A stretch of 57,108 bases of DNA from Desulfobacteraceae bacterium (GTDB lineage Bacteria; Desulfobacterota; Desulfobacteria; Desulfobacterales; Desulfosarcinaceae). Location: positions 1-57,108 of the forward strand of contig JAAERL010000645.1 in NCBI GenBank assembly GCA_024230435.1, written 5' to 3'. The position numbers and the translations under genes were made by a program. How positions within the stretch are numbered: position 1 is the stretch's first letter; every line of letters starts with the position of its first letter. This document shows, piece by piece, positions 1 to 8,091 of the stretch. Below the pieces are notes generated by a model. The model did no database searches and was not told the DNA's origin. It worked only from the letters and a program-made list of their open reading frames with translations.

Positions 1-266
1 GCCCATCGATTATTGCATCCAATCATAACGATGACGGCCTTTGTCCTTTCGTCACACAGATGACTTGTTGCCTAAAATTGAGTAAATACGCAACATTTTG
101 TCTCGTTCTACATATTGGTCAAAATTTTTTGATACACTTGTGTCAGACACTAACGCCGGCACACAATCACGCTACCGGCATACTTGCCTACGTAAAAAGC
201 AAGTTCCTATCTATGAAGAGTGGTAACTTTACTTTTATCCAAAATCTTCAAAAGAGGAAAATAAAA

Positions 267-287
267 AACTTTCCAAAACGGAAAGTT
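267..287 (-). terminator. Rho-independent terminator downstream of the cassette gene
   Basis: On the minus strand an 8-bp stem (AACTTTCC / GGAAAGTT) with a 5-base loop is followed by a run of T broken by one A. It lies about 60 bases beyond the attC-like site, so it could end transcripts coming from the cassette gene at 410-1108. Bases 1-266 hold no gene I can support; short reading frames there show no recognisable product. Confidence 0.6.
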
Positions 288-341
288 GATTCAAAACCAT
301 GCTGGGATTTATAACTGGCATGAATTAATCCGATGCATGCT

Positions 342-416
342 TGAGAACGCTGCAAATAACCGGTGCAAATGGAGCGCAGCGGAATTTGCATCCGAGTTAA
401 TTTGCTTTGTTAGGCA
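342..416 (-). other. attC-like integron recombination site
   Basis: Read on the minus strand, the site opens with GCCTAAC (RYYYAAC core), continues into an imperfect palindrome whose arms begin GCAAATTAAC and end GTTATTTGC, and closes with AGCGTT. The left arm carries three unpaired extra bases relative to the right arm, as in the extrahelical bases of real attC sites. The loop holds CGCTGCGC. The stop codon of the upstream gene (TAA at 410-412) lies inside the first core, which is typical for cassettes. The closing core continues as CTCA instead of the canonical AGGC, so the far side is atypical or recombined. Confidence 0.65.
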
Positions 417-1108
417 TTTTCAACGACCCCCTGCTCTAAAACTAATGGGATTAAATTTACTTGTTGGCTGAGAAGAATCTCTCGAAAAATATCCAGCGAG
501 CGACATAGAGCAAAAAATATGTGACTCCAACTTGCGCATGAAACCCTTTCCCCATTCACAAACTCAAATTTTTCACCGTCTACGGTTATCAAACAAGAGG
601 GACGGTTATGGACACATCCATTGTGAAGAGAATTTCGGATTTTAGCGAGAACTTGAAAGACTTTATGTTTATGTTCGGCCTGCTCTATATTACAACTAGA
701 TATTAAATCCTTGCTCTTTCCGAAGAAGGTACTTTGTCTTTGCTGATTTGGCATAGAATCTAATATATTTCCCATACAGGTTTCTAACGCAAACTGAACC
801 ATAGTGACAAAGCTAACTTTTGAATTTTTGTTTAAGTCTGTTAACAAACACTTAAGGTCATTTCTATCTTGAAGCCCTAGCATCATTGCTATAAGTTCCC
901 TGTTGCTATTACTTAACTCGGCATTTTGTGTAAGCTTTATTGGAACAAGAGCCAAAGTGTTACAGAACTGCCTAATATGTATTACCCCTTGAGTGCGAGC
1001 ATCTTCATTTGACTTATCAATTTCCTCAATTAATTTATTGCATATATCTTTCACGGACTGCATTTGTCGACTCCGTTCTTCCCAGCTATTAGCTATATGA
1101 AATGTCAC
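410..1108 (-). CDS. Cassette-borne hypothetical protein, possible HEPN-like
   Basis: This 232-aa protein is not one I recognise. The start is GTG at 1106-1108 with GGAG seven bases upstream. The sequence is soluble, helical-looking and has no signal peptide. Near residue 160 it has RNSLHN preceded by a helix, an R-x3-H arrangement that recalls HEPN-type nuclease or abortive-infection proteins, but the fit is loose. Its genomic setting is more telling than its sequence: the gene starts about 30 bases after a GTTAGGC core and stops inside an attC-like site, so it has the architecture of a single integron gene cassette. No integrase gene is in the window. Many cassette genes of unknown function are linked to phage defence or toxin-antitoxin roles; that is inference here. 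Confidence 0.6.
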   Translation of the reverse strand: MTFHIANSWEERSRQMQSVKDICNKLIEEIDKSNEDARTQGVIHIRQFCNTLALVPIKLTQNAELSNSNRELIAMMLGLQDRNDLKCLLTDLNKNSKVSFVTMVQFALETCMGNILDSMPNQQRQSTFFGKSKDLISSCNIEQAEHKHKVFQVLAKIRNSLHNGCVHNRPSCLITVDGEKFEFVNGERVSCASWSHIFFALCRSLDIFREILLSQQVNLIPLVLEQGVVENA

Positions 1109-1133
1109 TTTATCTCCATACTATATTGTTATT

Positions 1134-1149
1134 GCCTAACGTTTTAGGC
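1134..1149. other. Palindromic junction of two integron core sites
   Basis: GCCTAACGTTTTAGGC is a perfect 6-bp inverted repeat with a 4-base centre. On the minus strand it gives GCCTAAAAC followed by GTTAGGC, an inverse core and a core side by side with no attC middle. The gene at 410-1108 begins just after it. The IS1595-type end (GGCTCATGTTG) starts at 1147, so the element abuts or overlaps the core. Confidence 0.45.
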
Positions 1150-1672
1150 TCATGTTGGATTCCAGGGTCTTATTTAACTATCACCTCAATCAAGGAATGC
1201 AATAAGGCTTTTCCTCGTTTACGCACATTATGAACATACTCAAAAAATCCGAGATAAAAAAGAAGTTTTTCCTGTGAGATGCCACTATGTGGATGTAGCC
1301 AGCTTCTTAAAGGAGACCAAAAACCTTCCATTGTATTGACGTGAACTTCACAGTGGCCGTCGCCATCCTCATCTCTTGCAAATTCATCAGACCCATGATT
1401 TACGCTCTTATGTTCGTAGCCCCAATCCTCCAGGCGGTTATAAATGGCGTATTCATCAGTATAGATCATGCTGCCAGGTTTTACAGTATTTTCTATCAAG
1501 GGCCAGATAGTGACCTGTTTGACATTGTCAAGCATCTTAATCACAACTTCTCCGCAACGTTGGATTATTCCGAATATAGGAGGCTTTTCTTTTTCCAGTG
1601 TACCTCGGCCACGAGCACCTTTTAGCCGGTTTCTGCGTCCTGATTGCCCCTGCCGGGTTCGACACTCCTTAT
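1147..1672 (-). pseudogene. Truncated IS1595-family (ISXO2-like) transposase
   Basis: The C-terminal half of an ISXO2-like DDE transposase is readable from about 1672 to 1170 on the minus strand. Recognisable pieces in order are GARGRGTLEKEKPPIFG, YTDEYAIYNRL, SVNHG, EFARDEDGDGHCEVHVNTME and a conserved FVHNVRKRGK-like end. The N-terminal half, including the zinc-ribbon region and the first catalytic acidic residue, is absent, so the gene is inactive. The reading frame runs open upstream of the first start-like codon (1544) and crosses, in a different frame, the last codons of the methyltransferase gene. The 3-prime end carries the short end sequence GGCTCATGTTG at 1147. A second, more decayed copy lies at 51010-51470. 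Confidence 0.85.
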
Positions 1673-2341
1673 TTTCATCATTTTGTTACCACCCCGCTGA
1701 AACTCATAATAAACAGGAATGATGGTCGCAAGATACCCCATGGAAGATAGGCTATCGATGACAACCTGGAGATGACGTGATATTTTTGACCCAAGTTCGA
1801 GCAGCGGGAAAATTCGCACCTCACTGGCGACGCGGCATAGTTCCCGGATTGACGCAACGTGAAAACTATCAGAGTATTGTTCGCTATACAGAAAGAGAAA
1901 ATGCGAACATACAGCCAGATCAAATTCCTGATCAGCAAACGGTAGATGCGGCAGCTTTCCTTCTAAATAGCGCCCCTGCTCAAGGCCCTGCGGATAGTCG
2001 GCCAGAAATTTGTCCATCGCGGCCATGCGTATTTGCCCAAGTTTTTCCACCGACTTGATGCTTGTCCATATAAATTCATGCTTATTTTTTCGCATCTGCT
2101 CCATTACTTTCGCATATGTCTCGCTTATTCGATTGCGAATGTCTTCAGGTGAGAATCGATAAAGCGGGTCCGCGGATAAAATTTGTCCGCCCTGCATGGA
2201 AAGCAAAGCATTAAAAGATGCCGGCCCATCGCCGCAGCCTAATATTCTTTTGCGAAGATCAGCGCCTGATAGGGAAAACATAGCAACATACTCGTCAAAC
2301 GACCTTCCCCAAGGAACTACATTTTTTAGTGTAAAACTCAT
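1622..2341 (-). CDS. Class I SAM-dependent methyltransferase
   Basis: This 239-aa protein has a shortened glycine-rich SAM site near residues 34-41 (LGCGDGPA), an acidic residue ending the second strand (SADPLYRFS, about 55-63), and a motif IV-like stretch (FDLAVCSHFLFLYS, about 139-152). I recognise the family as uncharacterised methyltransferases of this size; the substrate is unknown. The homologous part seems to end near residue 223 (GGNKMMKIR). The last 16 or so residues are encoded by the inserted IS1595 remnant read in another frame, so the natural C-terminus has been replaced. The start is ATG at 2339-2341. No partner gene is adjacent; the next gene upstream is 240 bases away beyond an inverted repeat. 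Confidence 0.75.
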   Translation of the reverse strand: MSFTLKNVVPWGRSFDEYVAMFSLSGADLRKRILGCGDGPASFNALLSMQGGQILSADPLYRFSPEDIRNRISETYAKVMEQMRKNKHEFIWTSIKSVEKLGQIRMAAMDKFLADYPQGLEQGRYLEGKLPHLPFADQEFDLAVCSHFLFLYSEQYSDSFHVASIRELCRVASEVRIFPLLELGSKISRHLQVVIDSLSSMGYLATIIPVYYEFQRGGNKMMKIRSVEPGRGNQDAETG

Positions 2342-2358
2342 TTTGGTTCACTTTAAGT

Positions 2359-2454
2359 CTAAGGGCCCCGGAAAAAATATTTTGTCCAATTGGCGCAGAA
2401 GACGAGCCCATAGACAATTCAGTTGGGACAAAACAATTTTTCCGCGACCCTAAC
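2359..2454. repeat. Inverted repeat upstream of the methyltransferase
   Basis: About 28 bases at 2359-2388 (GGGCCCCGGAAAAA then TTTTGTCC) reappear inverted at 2426-2454 (GGGACAAAAC then TTTTTCCGCGACCC), roughly 80 percent alike, with about 37 bases between. It could be a hairpin in the 5-prime leader of the methyltransferase or a small repeat element. A similar CCGGACAAAACG string occurs near 9755. Confidence 0.45.
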
Positions 2455-2583
2455 GCCGGCAGATCCAGATTTAATAAACCCGATTCGATTTTGCTGCGCA
2501 GCTAATTGCGTTCATTTTCTCATTTGAGATACCTGCGCCATATTCTGAACCAATCAAAAAAGCCAATCGCCGATTGCGAGTCA

Positions 2584-4740
2584 TCAATTATTTGGGTCTT
2601 TTGTTTTTTCTTTAACCGGGGCGCTTTCCGAGTATTGCGTCATTACCGGGTCCCGCAGGATCAGTTCCACAGCCTGCCGGGCGTTTGCCGACATCTGGGC
2701 AAATGTTTGCTTTAGCCAGGCCAGGTGGCGCAGATTATCAGCCGTGCGTAATATCAGCATGGCCAGATCTCCTTCGGCCATTTGGCTGTTCTGGACGACT
2801 TTTTCCCATGGCTGCCCGCTTGCCCAGGCCCATACGGTAAGAGCTGGTTTGTAATATATTGGTCTTACATCAAAGCCTCGGACTTGCATATATTTGGCAA
2901 AACCTCTTAATCCGCGCACGATTTTTTTAATGCAAGCAGTCAGCTGTTTTGGCAGATGCTTTTTTTCCAGGTGTTCGTCTGTTTCCTTTTCGTTGACAAA
3001 AGCCGCCATTACCGCAGCCAGCAGGGCCGGATCGGATTGTGGCAGTAGATCCTGGCGCAGACATTCGGCCACCAGCAAAGGTTGGTCGATTCTTAACTTG
3101 GAAGCCCACAATCCGTCTTCGGTCAGCTGGTTGTTGGGGCCCACAAATCCGGTAACGCGTAAAAATTCCAGGTGGCGCAGAAAGGCCTGCCAGAGAAAAT
3201 CCTGGACCGTATCGCCATGGGAATCGGTTTTGGATTGGAACTGGAAAGCGGCAAAAGAGCGTTCGAGCAAATTTTTTACTTCTTTGGGAGTGTGGGAAAG
3301 CAGCAGATTCAGGCACATGGAAAAGTTAATTCTGATCTGGCTATAGATAGGCGCAGGCGCAGACTTGAACAACCGCGCAACATTGCGTACATCCATGTAC
3401 TTGCCGGGCACAATCATGGCAAATCCGATTTTGTCTTTACCGCGGCGTCCTGCGCGTCCTGTCATCTGAAGCAGTTCCGTGGTGTCCAGGGGAACAAATT
3501 CCCGGCCGTTGAAGCGGTCCGAGTTGAGAAAGCCAACCGTGCGCGCCGGAAAATCCACTCCCGCGGCAACTGTGGAAGTAGCGAAAATTGCATCCAGCAG
3601 TCCCTCGCTCATCAGGGTTTCGAGCACCAGTTTCCAGGCCGGCAGTTGTCCGCTGTGATGCGAGCCTATTGCCAGATGTTCAACCATCCAATGCTGGCGG
3701 TGACGCCGGATGTGAGGAAACTGTTCCGACAGCTCGGCCAGGCGGCGGTTGCGGGCAGCGTTGCGGTCCGGGTCCCTGCTTTTGTTTTCCTGGCAAAGTT
3801 GCAGGGCATAATCGCAATCAGCCCGTGATTTGAGAAAAAAGATGGACGGCAGCAGATGATATTTTCGCAGGATGGCAAGCAACTCGCCAAAGGGCGGCAA
3901 CTTGCCGGGGGGTCCCAAGCGGGGCGCTTTTTTTGAGGTCAGGTATTCGTTTACTTTTTTAAATATCTTGTCTTTGGTTTGGGAGCCCGGCTTTGACAAC
4001 AAGGGCAACAGCGTGCCGCTGGGATGTAAAAAAATAGGATGAAGCGGTACCGGTCTCTTGGTTTCACGCACCACCCGGCAGGGCCTTTTACGAATATGGG
4101 TCATCCAATCCGCAAGCTGTTGATCGTTACCAATGGTTGCAGAGAGCAACAGCAAGGGGATTCGATGTGGCAGATAGATGATCGTTTCTTCCCATACAAC
4201 ACCCCGGTCTTGATCGCCTAAATAGTGCACTTCATCGAGAACAACAAAATCAGTGTTGATTTTTTCACCCTTGTGCATGGCGTCGTAAAGCTGATTGCGA
4301 AGGATTTCCGTGGTGCCCACAATAATGGGCGCACCAGCGTTTTCCTTGCGGTCACCGGTAAGGATGCCAACCTGGCCGTTTCCGAAATGATTTGAAAATT
4401 CGGCCATTTTCGCATTGGTCAGGGCTTTGAGAGGGCTGGCATACCAGGCCCGGCCGCCTTGCCGGTGAATCCGGGTAATGGCCTGAAGCGCGATCCAGGT
4501 TTTGCCTGCGCCGGTGGGCGCGGAAACCAGGCAATCCGAATCAAGAACAACCTCAACAGCCTTGAGTTGAAAAGGGTCCGGGTTAAAAGGTTGCGGCTCT
4601 GGAGCGCCTATGCCTCCAAAAATTTTTTTCAGCGCAGCGTCTGCACCGGGGCGCAAAGCTGGCCGTTTCGTATTTGGTTTGAAAGAACGCCGGTGACGAT
4701 ACGCGCCGTGCCCGCCAAAGCGGCGGTGTGAGTTTGACAT
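2584..4740 (-). CDS. DEVH-box helicase, Ski2/HelY-like
   Basis: This 718-aa ATP-dependent superfamily 2 helicase has Walker A APTGAGKT at about 74-81, the DEVH box at 169-172 (LDEVHYLGD), motif III SAT at 200-202 and motif VI around MTGRAGRRG in the second RecA domain. That set is typical of the Ski2/Mtr4/HelY group, which unwinds structured RNA. The first 35 residues are basic and rich in His and Arg, probably an RNA-contacting tail. The C-terminal 250 residues are helical and match the bundle of Ski2-like proteins in general layout. Its ATG overlaps the TAA of cooC by one base (TAATG), so the two are probably translationally coupled, an unusual pairing with no obvious metabolic link. Confidence 0.85.
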   Translation of the reverse strand: MSNSHRRFGGHGAYRHRRSFKPNTKRPALRPGADAALKKIFGGIGAPEPQPFNPDPFQLKAVEVVLDSDCLVSAPTGAGKTWIALQAITRIHRQGGRAWYASPLKALTNAKMAEFSNHFGNGQVGILTGDRKENAGAPIIVGTTEILRNQLYDAMHKGEKINTDFVVLDEVHYLGDQDRGVVWEETIIYLPHRIPLLLLSATIGNDQQLADWMTHIRKRPCRVVRETKRPVPLHPIFLHPSGTLLPLLSKPGSQTKDKIFKKVNEYLTSKKAPRLGPPGKLPPFGELLAILRKYHLLPSIFFLKSRADCDYALQLCQENKSRDPDRNAARNRRLAELSEQFPHIRRHRQHWMVEHLAIGSHHSGQLPAWKLVLETLMSEGLLDAIFATSTVAAGVDFPARTVGFLNSDRFNGREFVPLDTTELLQMTGRAGRRGKDKIGFAMIVPGKYMDVRNVARLFKSAPAPIYSQIRINFSMCLNLLLSHTPKEVKNLLERSFAAFQFQSKTDSHGDTVQDFLWQAFLRHLEFLRVTGFVGPNNQLTEDGLWASKLRIDQPLLVAECLRQDLLPQSDPALLAAVMAAFVNEKETDEHLEKKHLPKQLTACIKKIVRGLRGFAKYMQVRGFDVRPIYYKPALTVWAWASGQPWEKVVQNSQMAEGDLAMLILRTADNLRHLAWLKQTFAQMSANARQAVELILRDPVMTQYSESAPVKEKTKDPNN

Positions 4741-5495
4741 TAAAGCACCGCAAGAATCTGCCGGATGCGATCTTTGGCCGTAGAATCCACATCATAGGGC
4801 GATTGTCCGTTTAAGTCGGCTTCGACAAGTTCATCCGCGTAAGGTAAAAATCCTAAGATATCGAAATCGGACAAGTGTTTTCGCAAAAAGTCCTCATCCC
4901 GGCTGGAACGGATTTTATTGCCCACCACGGCGATGTTTTTCAGGTTGATTTCCGTGGCTAGGCGTCGAATACGTTCTGCGGTGTCAATGCTTCGCCGGCC
5001 GGGCTCGACCACCACTATAAGTTTGTCGACCGCTTTGGCGGTGGCGCGGCCAAGGTGCTCGATACCCGCTTCCATATCCATTACGACCACTTCGTCACGG
5101 GCCAGTACAATGTGCATCACCAGAGCTTTGAGCAGTGTACTTTCAGGACACAGGCATCCTGCTCCGCCTTTTTTAACGCTGCCCAGACGCATGAGTTTGA
5201 TATTTCCTTTTTTTACCGAAGCTGTGTCAGGCAGGTCGTCTACCTTGGGATTGAGTTTGAAAAAGCCCCCAATGGAGCCGGGCTTGGCGCCTGTACGTTC
5301 GAAAATCATATCTTTCATTTCGGCAATGGCAATGATGTTTTCGGCGTCGTGAATTCCCAACGCAGTTGCCAAATTGGCATCGGGGTCGGCGTCGATGGCC
5401 AATACCTTTTTATTCATATCGCCAAAGGATCGGATTATCATGGATGAAAAAGTGGTTTTACCCACGCCGCCTTTACCGCTTATTGCTAATTTCAT
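4740..5495 (-). CDS. cooC: CooC-type nickel insertion ATPase for CO dehydrogenase
   Basis: This 251-aa MinD/ParA-type ATPase has a deviant P-loop GKGGVGKTT at 7-15, Switch I DADPDANLATALG at about 35-47, and the CLC motif (C114, C116) that in CooC forms the nickel- or zinc-binding site at the dimer interface. Length and motifs match CooC/AcsF. In the family, ATP hydrolysis drives nickel delivery to the C-cluster of CO dehydrogenase (and possibly the A-cluster of acetyl-CoA synthase). The likely clients, cooS and acsB, are about 30 kb away on the same strand. A GGAAAA-type ribosome site lies upstream of the ATG. It is first in a two-gene unit with the helicase. Confidence 0.9.
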   Translation of the reverse strand: MKLAISGKGGVGKTTFSSMIIRSFGDMNKKVLAIDADPDANLATALGIHDAENIIAIAEMKDMIFERTGAKPGSIGGFFKLNPKVDDLPDTASVKKGNIKLMRLGSVKKGGAGCLCPESTLLKALVMHIVLARDEVVVMDMEAGIEHLGRATAKAVDKLIVVVEPGRRSIDTAERIRRLATEINLKNIAVVGNKIRSSRDEDFLRKHLSDFDILGFLPYADELVEADLNGQSPYDVDSTAKDRIRQILAVL

Positions 5496-5876
5496 ATGTT
5501 TTTTTCCTTTCGGTTCGGACCAGCTTGCCTTTTACCGGGGACAATCATTTATCGCCGTAAGAATCAATATACTAAACAACACTTGTTCAGCAAGCTTGGA
5601 TAGGTTAGGAATGTGAAATTAATAAAGTGAACCTTGTTGCCTGTCTTTTGGAACGGCTGCTGTGTTGCATGAAAGACCGAATACTTATAACAAGTATGCA
5701 ACCTGCTGACGAGCCTTGCTTAAGGAACCAGAATCTAAGCGCAATCTTCGTCTGCTTTATTTAATTCCCATTGCCAAGAATGTGAAATTACGGCTGACGT
5801 TGCAACGTTTAGGTTGACTAATCCTTGACGGGATCAACAACCGGGTATAGAAGTGGGCCGCAATAGATGAAAAATG
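5496..5876. other. Intergenic stretch, no gene seen
   Basis: No coding region is supported between cooC and palindromic repeat B1. The only structure I see is the string GAATGTGAAATTA occurring twice, at about 5608-5620 and 5778-5790. The stretch must contain the cooC promoter on the minus strand, but I could not pick a convincing one. Confidence 0.4.
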
Positions 5877-6045
5877 GCCGTGGAAGATGCAAATCAACCA
5901 ACCTTGTTTGAATTAATCTTATTTGTTCTTGAATCCGGTTTCGTCTGTAACGCCAATGGGCGCAGACAATCAGGATGCATCCAGTGATGCACCGTGGGAA
6001 CGAGCCCAAATTACGGCGCAGTAATTGGATGATTTGCATCTTACA
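5877..6045. repeat. Palindromic repeat, family B (copy B1)
   Basis: The ends are a perfect 12-bp inverted repeat, AGATGCAAATCA at 5885-5896 and its complement TGATTTGCATCT at 6030-6041. Inside are a GGATGCATCC palindrome and a GCGCAGACAAT string shared in part with copy B2 (42118-42283). It lies in the promoter region of the U32 gene. Confidence 0.55.
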
Positions 6046-6090
6046 TAAGTCTGAACAACGAGAAAGAATCACCATGAGCGAAAGGGTATT

Positions 6091-8091
6091 ATGAAGCGCG
6101 TTGTTACACGAAAAGCCGGAAGTTTTCCGGGTCCGAAACCGGAGATCCTCGCGCCTGCAGGAAGCCGTGATGCATTCCTGGCGGCCCTGGCGGCAGGGGC
6201 CGATGCAATCTACTGTGGATTAAAAAAGTACTCAGCCCGCATGGCCGCTGTAAATTTTAGTTTAGAGGAGCTGATCCCGCTGGCTGAACTTGCGAAGAAA
6301 ATGAGTGTGAAGCTGTACCTGACCTTCAACACACTGGTTAAACCGGATGAGCTGCAACCGTTGGGCCGCCAGTTGGACGTTATCAACAGGCATCTTCGTC
6401 CGGACGGATTGATTATACAGGACCTTGCCGTTGGCGCTCTGGCCCGGCAGGTGGGCTTTGAAGGCCAGCTTCACTTATCTACGCTTGCCAATGTGACCAA
6501 TCCCCAGGCATTGAAGGGATTGGGTAAAACCTATGGGATTGAGCGGGTGGTTTTGCCCCGCGAGCTAAATGTTGATGAAATCAAACTCATGGCGCAAGCC
6601 TGCCCCCAGGATATGGGCTTGGAGCTCTTTGTCCACGGCGCTCTATGCTATGGTGTCTCTGGCAGGTGTTACTGGAGCAGTTTGCTGGGAGGCAAAAGCG
6701 GATTGCGGGGGCGCTGCGTACAGCCTTGCCGCCGTCGCTATGCACAGGAACAAGTGTCTGAGCGATATTTTTCCTGCCAGGACTTCAGTCTGGATGTTTT
6801 AGTAAAATCGCTGGCCCCCATACCAAGCATCCGGGCCTGGAAAATCGAGGGCCGGAAAAAAGGGCCTCATTATGTGTATTATACGGTGACGGCGTATAAA
6901 ATGCTGCGTGATGAAGGCCGGGATCCCCAACTTAAAAAAGCCGCCGTACAGTTGCTGGAGCGTTCGCTTGGCAGGCTGGGAACCCATTATGGATTTTTGC
7001 CCCAGAGACCCCAGAAGGCCATTGACACCAGTGAGCACACCGGCTCCGGCCTTTTTGCAGGTGTTGTCCAAGGCTCTAAAGATAAACCCTATCTTGAGCC
7101 GCGTTTTGAATTGCTTGCCAGAGACAGACTGCGTATCGGGTATGAAGATGATGATGGGCACAAAACTGTAAAGCTTTCCAAATTTGTTCCCAAGCATGGC
7201 AAATATTATTTTGATCCCTCCTTGGGCCGTCTTCCCGGAAAAGGTACGTCTGTTTTTCTTGTAGACCGCCGGGAGCCTGCTTTAGATGAGAAGATTCAAA
7301 GCATGGCCAGCAAACTGGCGACTAACGGCGATTTATCTATCAATGATTCTTATTTCGCCCTGCGATTGCCTCCGGCCGCGGCAAGAAAACCCGATTACCG
7401 GTTAATGCATGTGTTGCGCAAGCCCGGTGAGCATATGCGTAAAACCAGCCTGGCCTTATGGCTGAATCCTGAGCTTGTCAAGCGGATGCCGGCCGCGGAG
7501 ATGGAGCAAGCCTGGTGGTGGCTGCCGCCGGTAATCTGGCCTGAAGAAACAGAATTATGGCAAAAAACCATTATAATGCTCAGGGCTAAGGGAGCCCGCC
7601 GTTTTATGCTCAATGCACCCTGGCAAATGGTTTTTTTCAAGCGTTTGGGGCGCCTGAATTTATGGGGCGGGCCATTTTGTAATTTCAGCAACCCCATGGC
7701 TATCCGGGCTTTTAAACTTGCGGGCGGACGCGGGGTGATTGTCAGCCCCGAACTTGCCCGCGCTGATCTAAAAGCATTAGCGGCGAAAAGCGTTTTACCC
7801 TTAGGCGTTGTTGTATTCGGGAACTGGCCGTTTTGCGTATCCCGGACATTGGCGCACAACTTCAAGCTTGGTCAGCCTTTTACCAGTCCGCGCGGTGAAG
7901 CCGGATGGGTTCAAAAACACGGAAGCCTTTACTGGGCCTATCCAAACTGGCTCCTGGATCTTCGCAAAGTCCAGAATGACCTGATCAACATGGGCTACGG
8001 ATTATTAATACATTTGGATGAACCCATACCAAGCGGCATTTCCATAAAAAAACGTCCCGGCGATTGGAATTGGGAGATTGGCCTGGATTAA
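6091..8091 (+). CDS. Peptidase U32 family protein (Fe-S, RNA or cofactor modification type)
   Basis: This 666-aa protein opens with the U32 hallmark LAPAGSRDAFLAALAAGADA (residues 20-39). The family signature follows at about 179-195 (ELFVHGALCYGVSGRC). C186, C193, C209 and C213 or C229 are placed to hold the [4Fe-4S] cluster known in U32 relatives such as UbiU/UbiV and TrhP. U32 proteins act in oxygen-independent hydroxylation of tRNA, rRNA or ubiquinone; the exact substrate here is not evident. It is longer than the 300-450 aa relatives, with a C-terminal region after 310 resembling the RlhA/collagenase-like extension. An AAAGGG ribosome site precedes the ATG. Its stop codon overlaps the stop of the convergent gene at 8088. 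Confidence 0.85.
   Translation: MKRVVTRKAGSFPGPKPEILAPAGSRDAFLAALAAGADAIYCGLKKYSARMAAVNFSLEELIPLAELAKKMSVKLYLTFNTLVKPDELQPLGRQLDVINRHLRPDGLIIQDLAVGALARQVGFEGQLHLSTLANVTNPQALKGLGKTYGIERVVLPRELNVDEIKLMAQACPQDMGLELFVHGALCYGVSGRCYWSSLLGGKSGLRGRCVQPCRRRYAQEQVSERYFSCQDFSLDVLVKSLAPIPSIRAWKIEGRKKGPHYVYYTVTAYKMLRDEGRDPQLKKAAVQLLERSLGRLGTHYGFLPQRPQKAIDTSEHTGSGLFAGVVQGSKDKPYLEPRFELLARDRLRIGYEDDDGHKTVKLSKFVPKHGKYYFDPSLGRLPGKGTSVFLVDRREPALDEKIQSMASKLATNGDLSINDSYFALRLPPAAARKPDYRLMHVLRKPGEHMRKTSLALWLNPELVKRMPAAEMEQAWWWLPPVIWPEETELWQKTIIMLRAKGARRFMLNAPWQMVFFKRLGRLNLWGGPFCNFSNPMAIRAFKLAGGRGVIVSPELARADLKALAAKSVLPLGVVVFGNWPFCVSRTLAHNFKLGQPFTSPRGEAGWVQKHGSLYWAYPNWLLDLRKVQNDLINMGYGLLIHLDEPIPSGISIKKRPGDWNWEIGLD

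Noticed and set aside
60-471. Two short plus-strand frames at the left edge
   Set aside because: They cross the terminator and attC-like palindrome and have no features of real genes.
1777-2058. 93-codon plus-strand frame
   Set aside because: Shadow of the methyltransferase gene.
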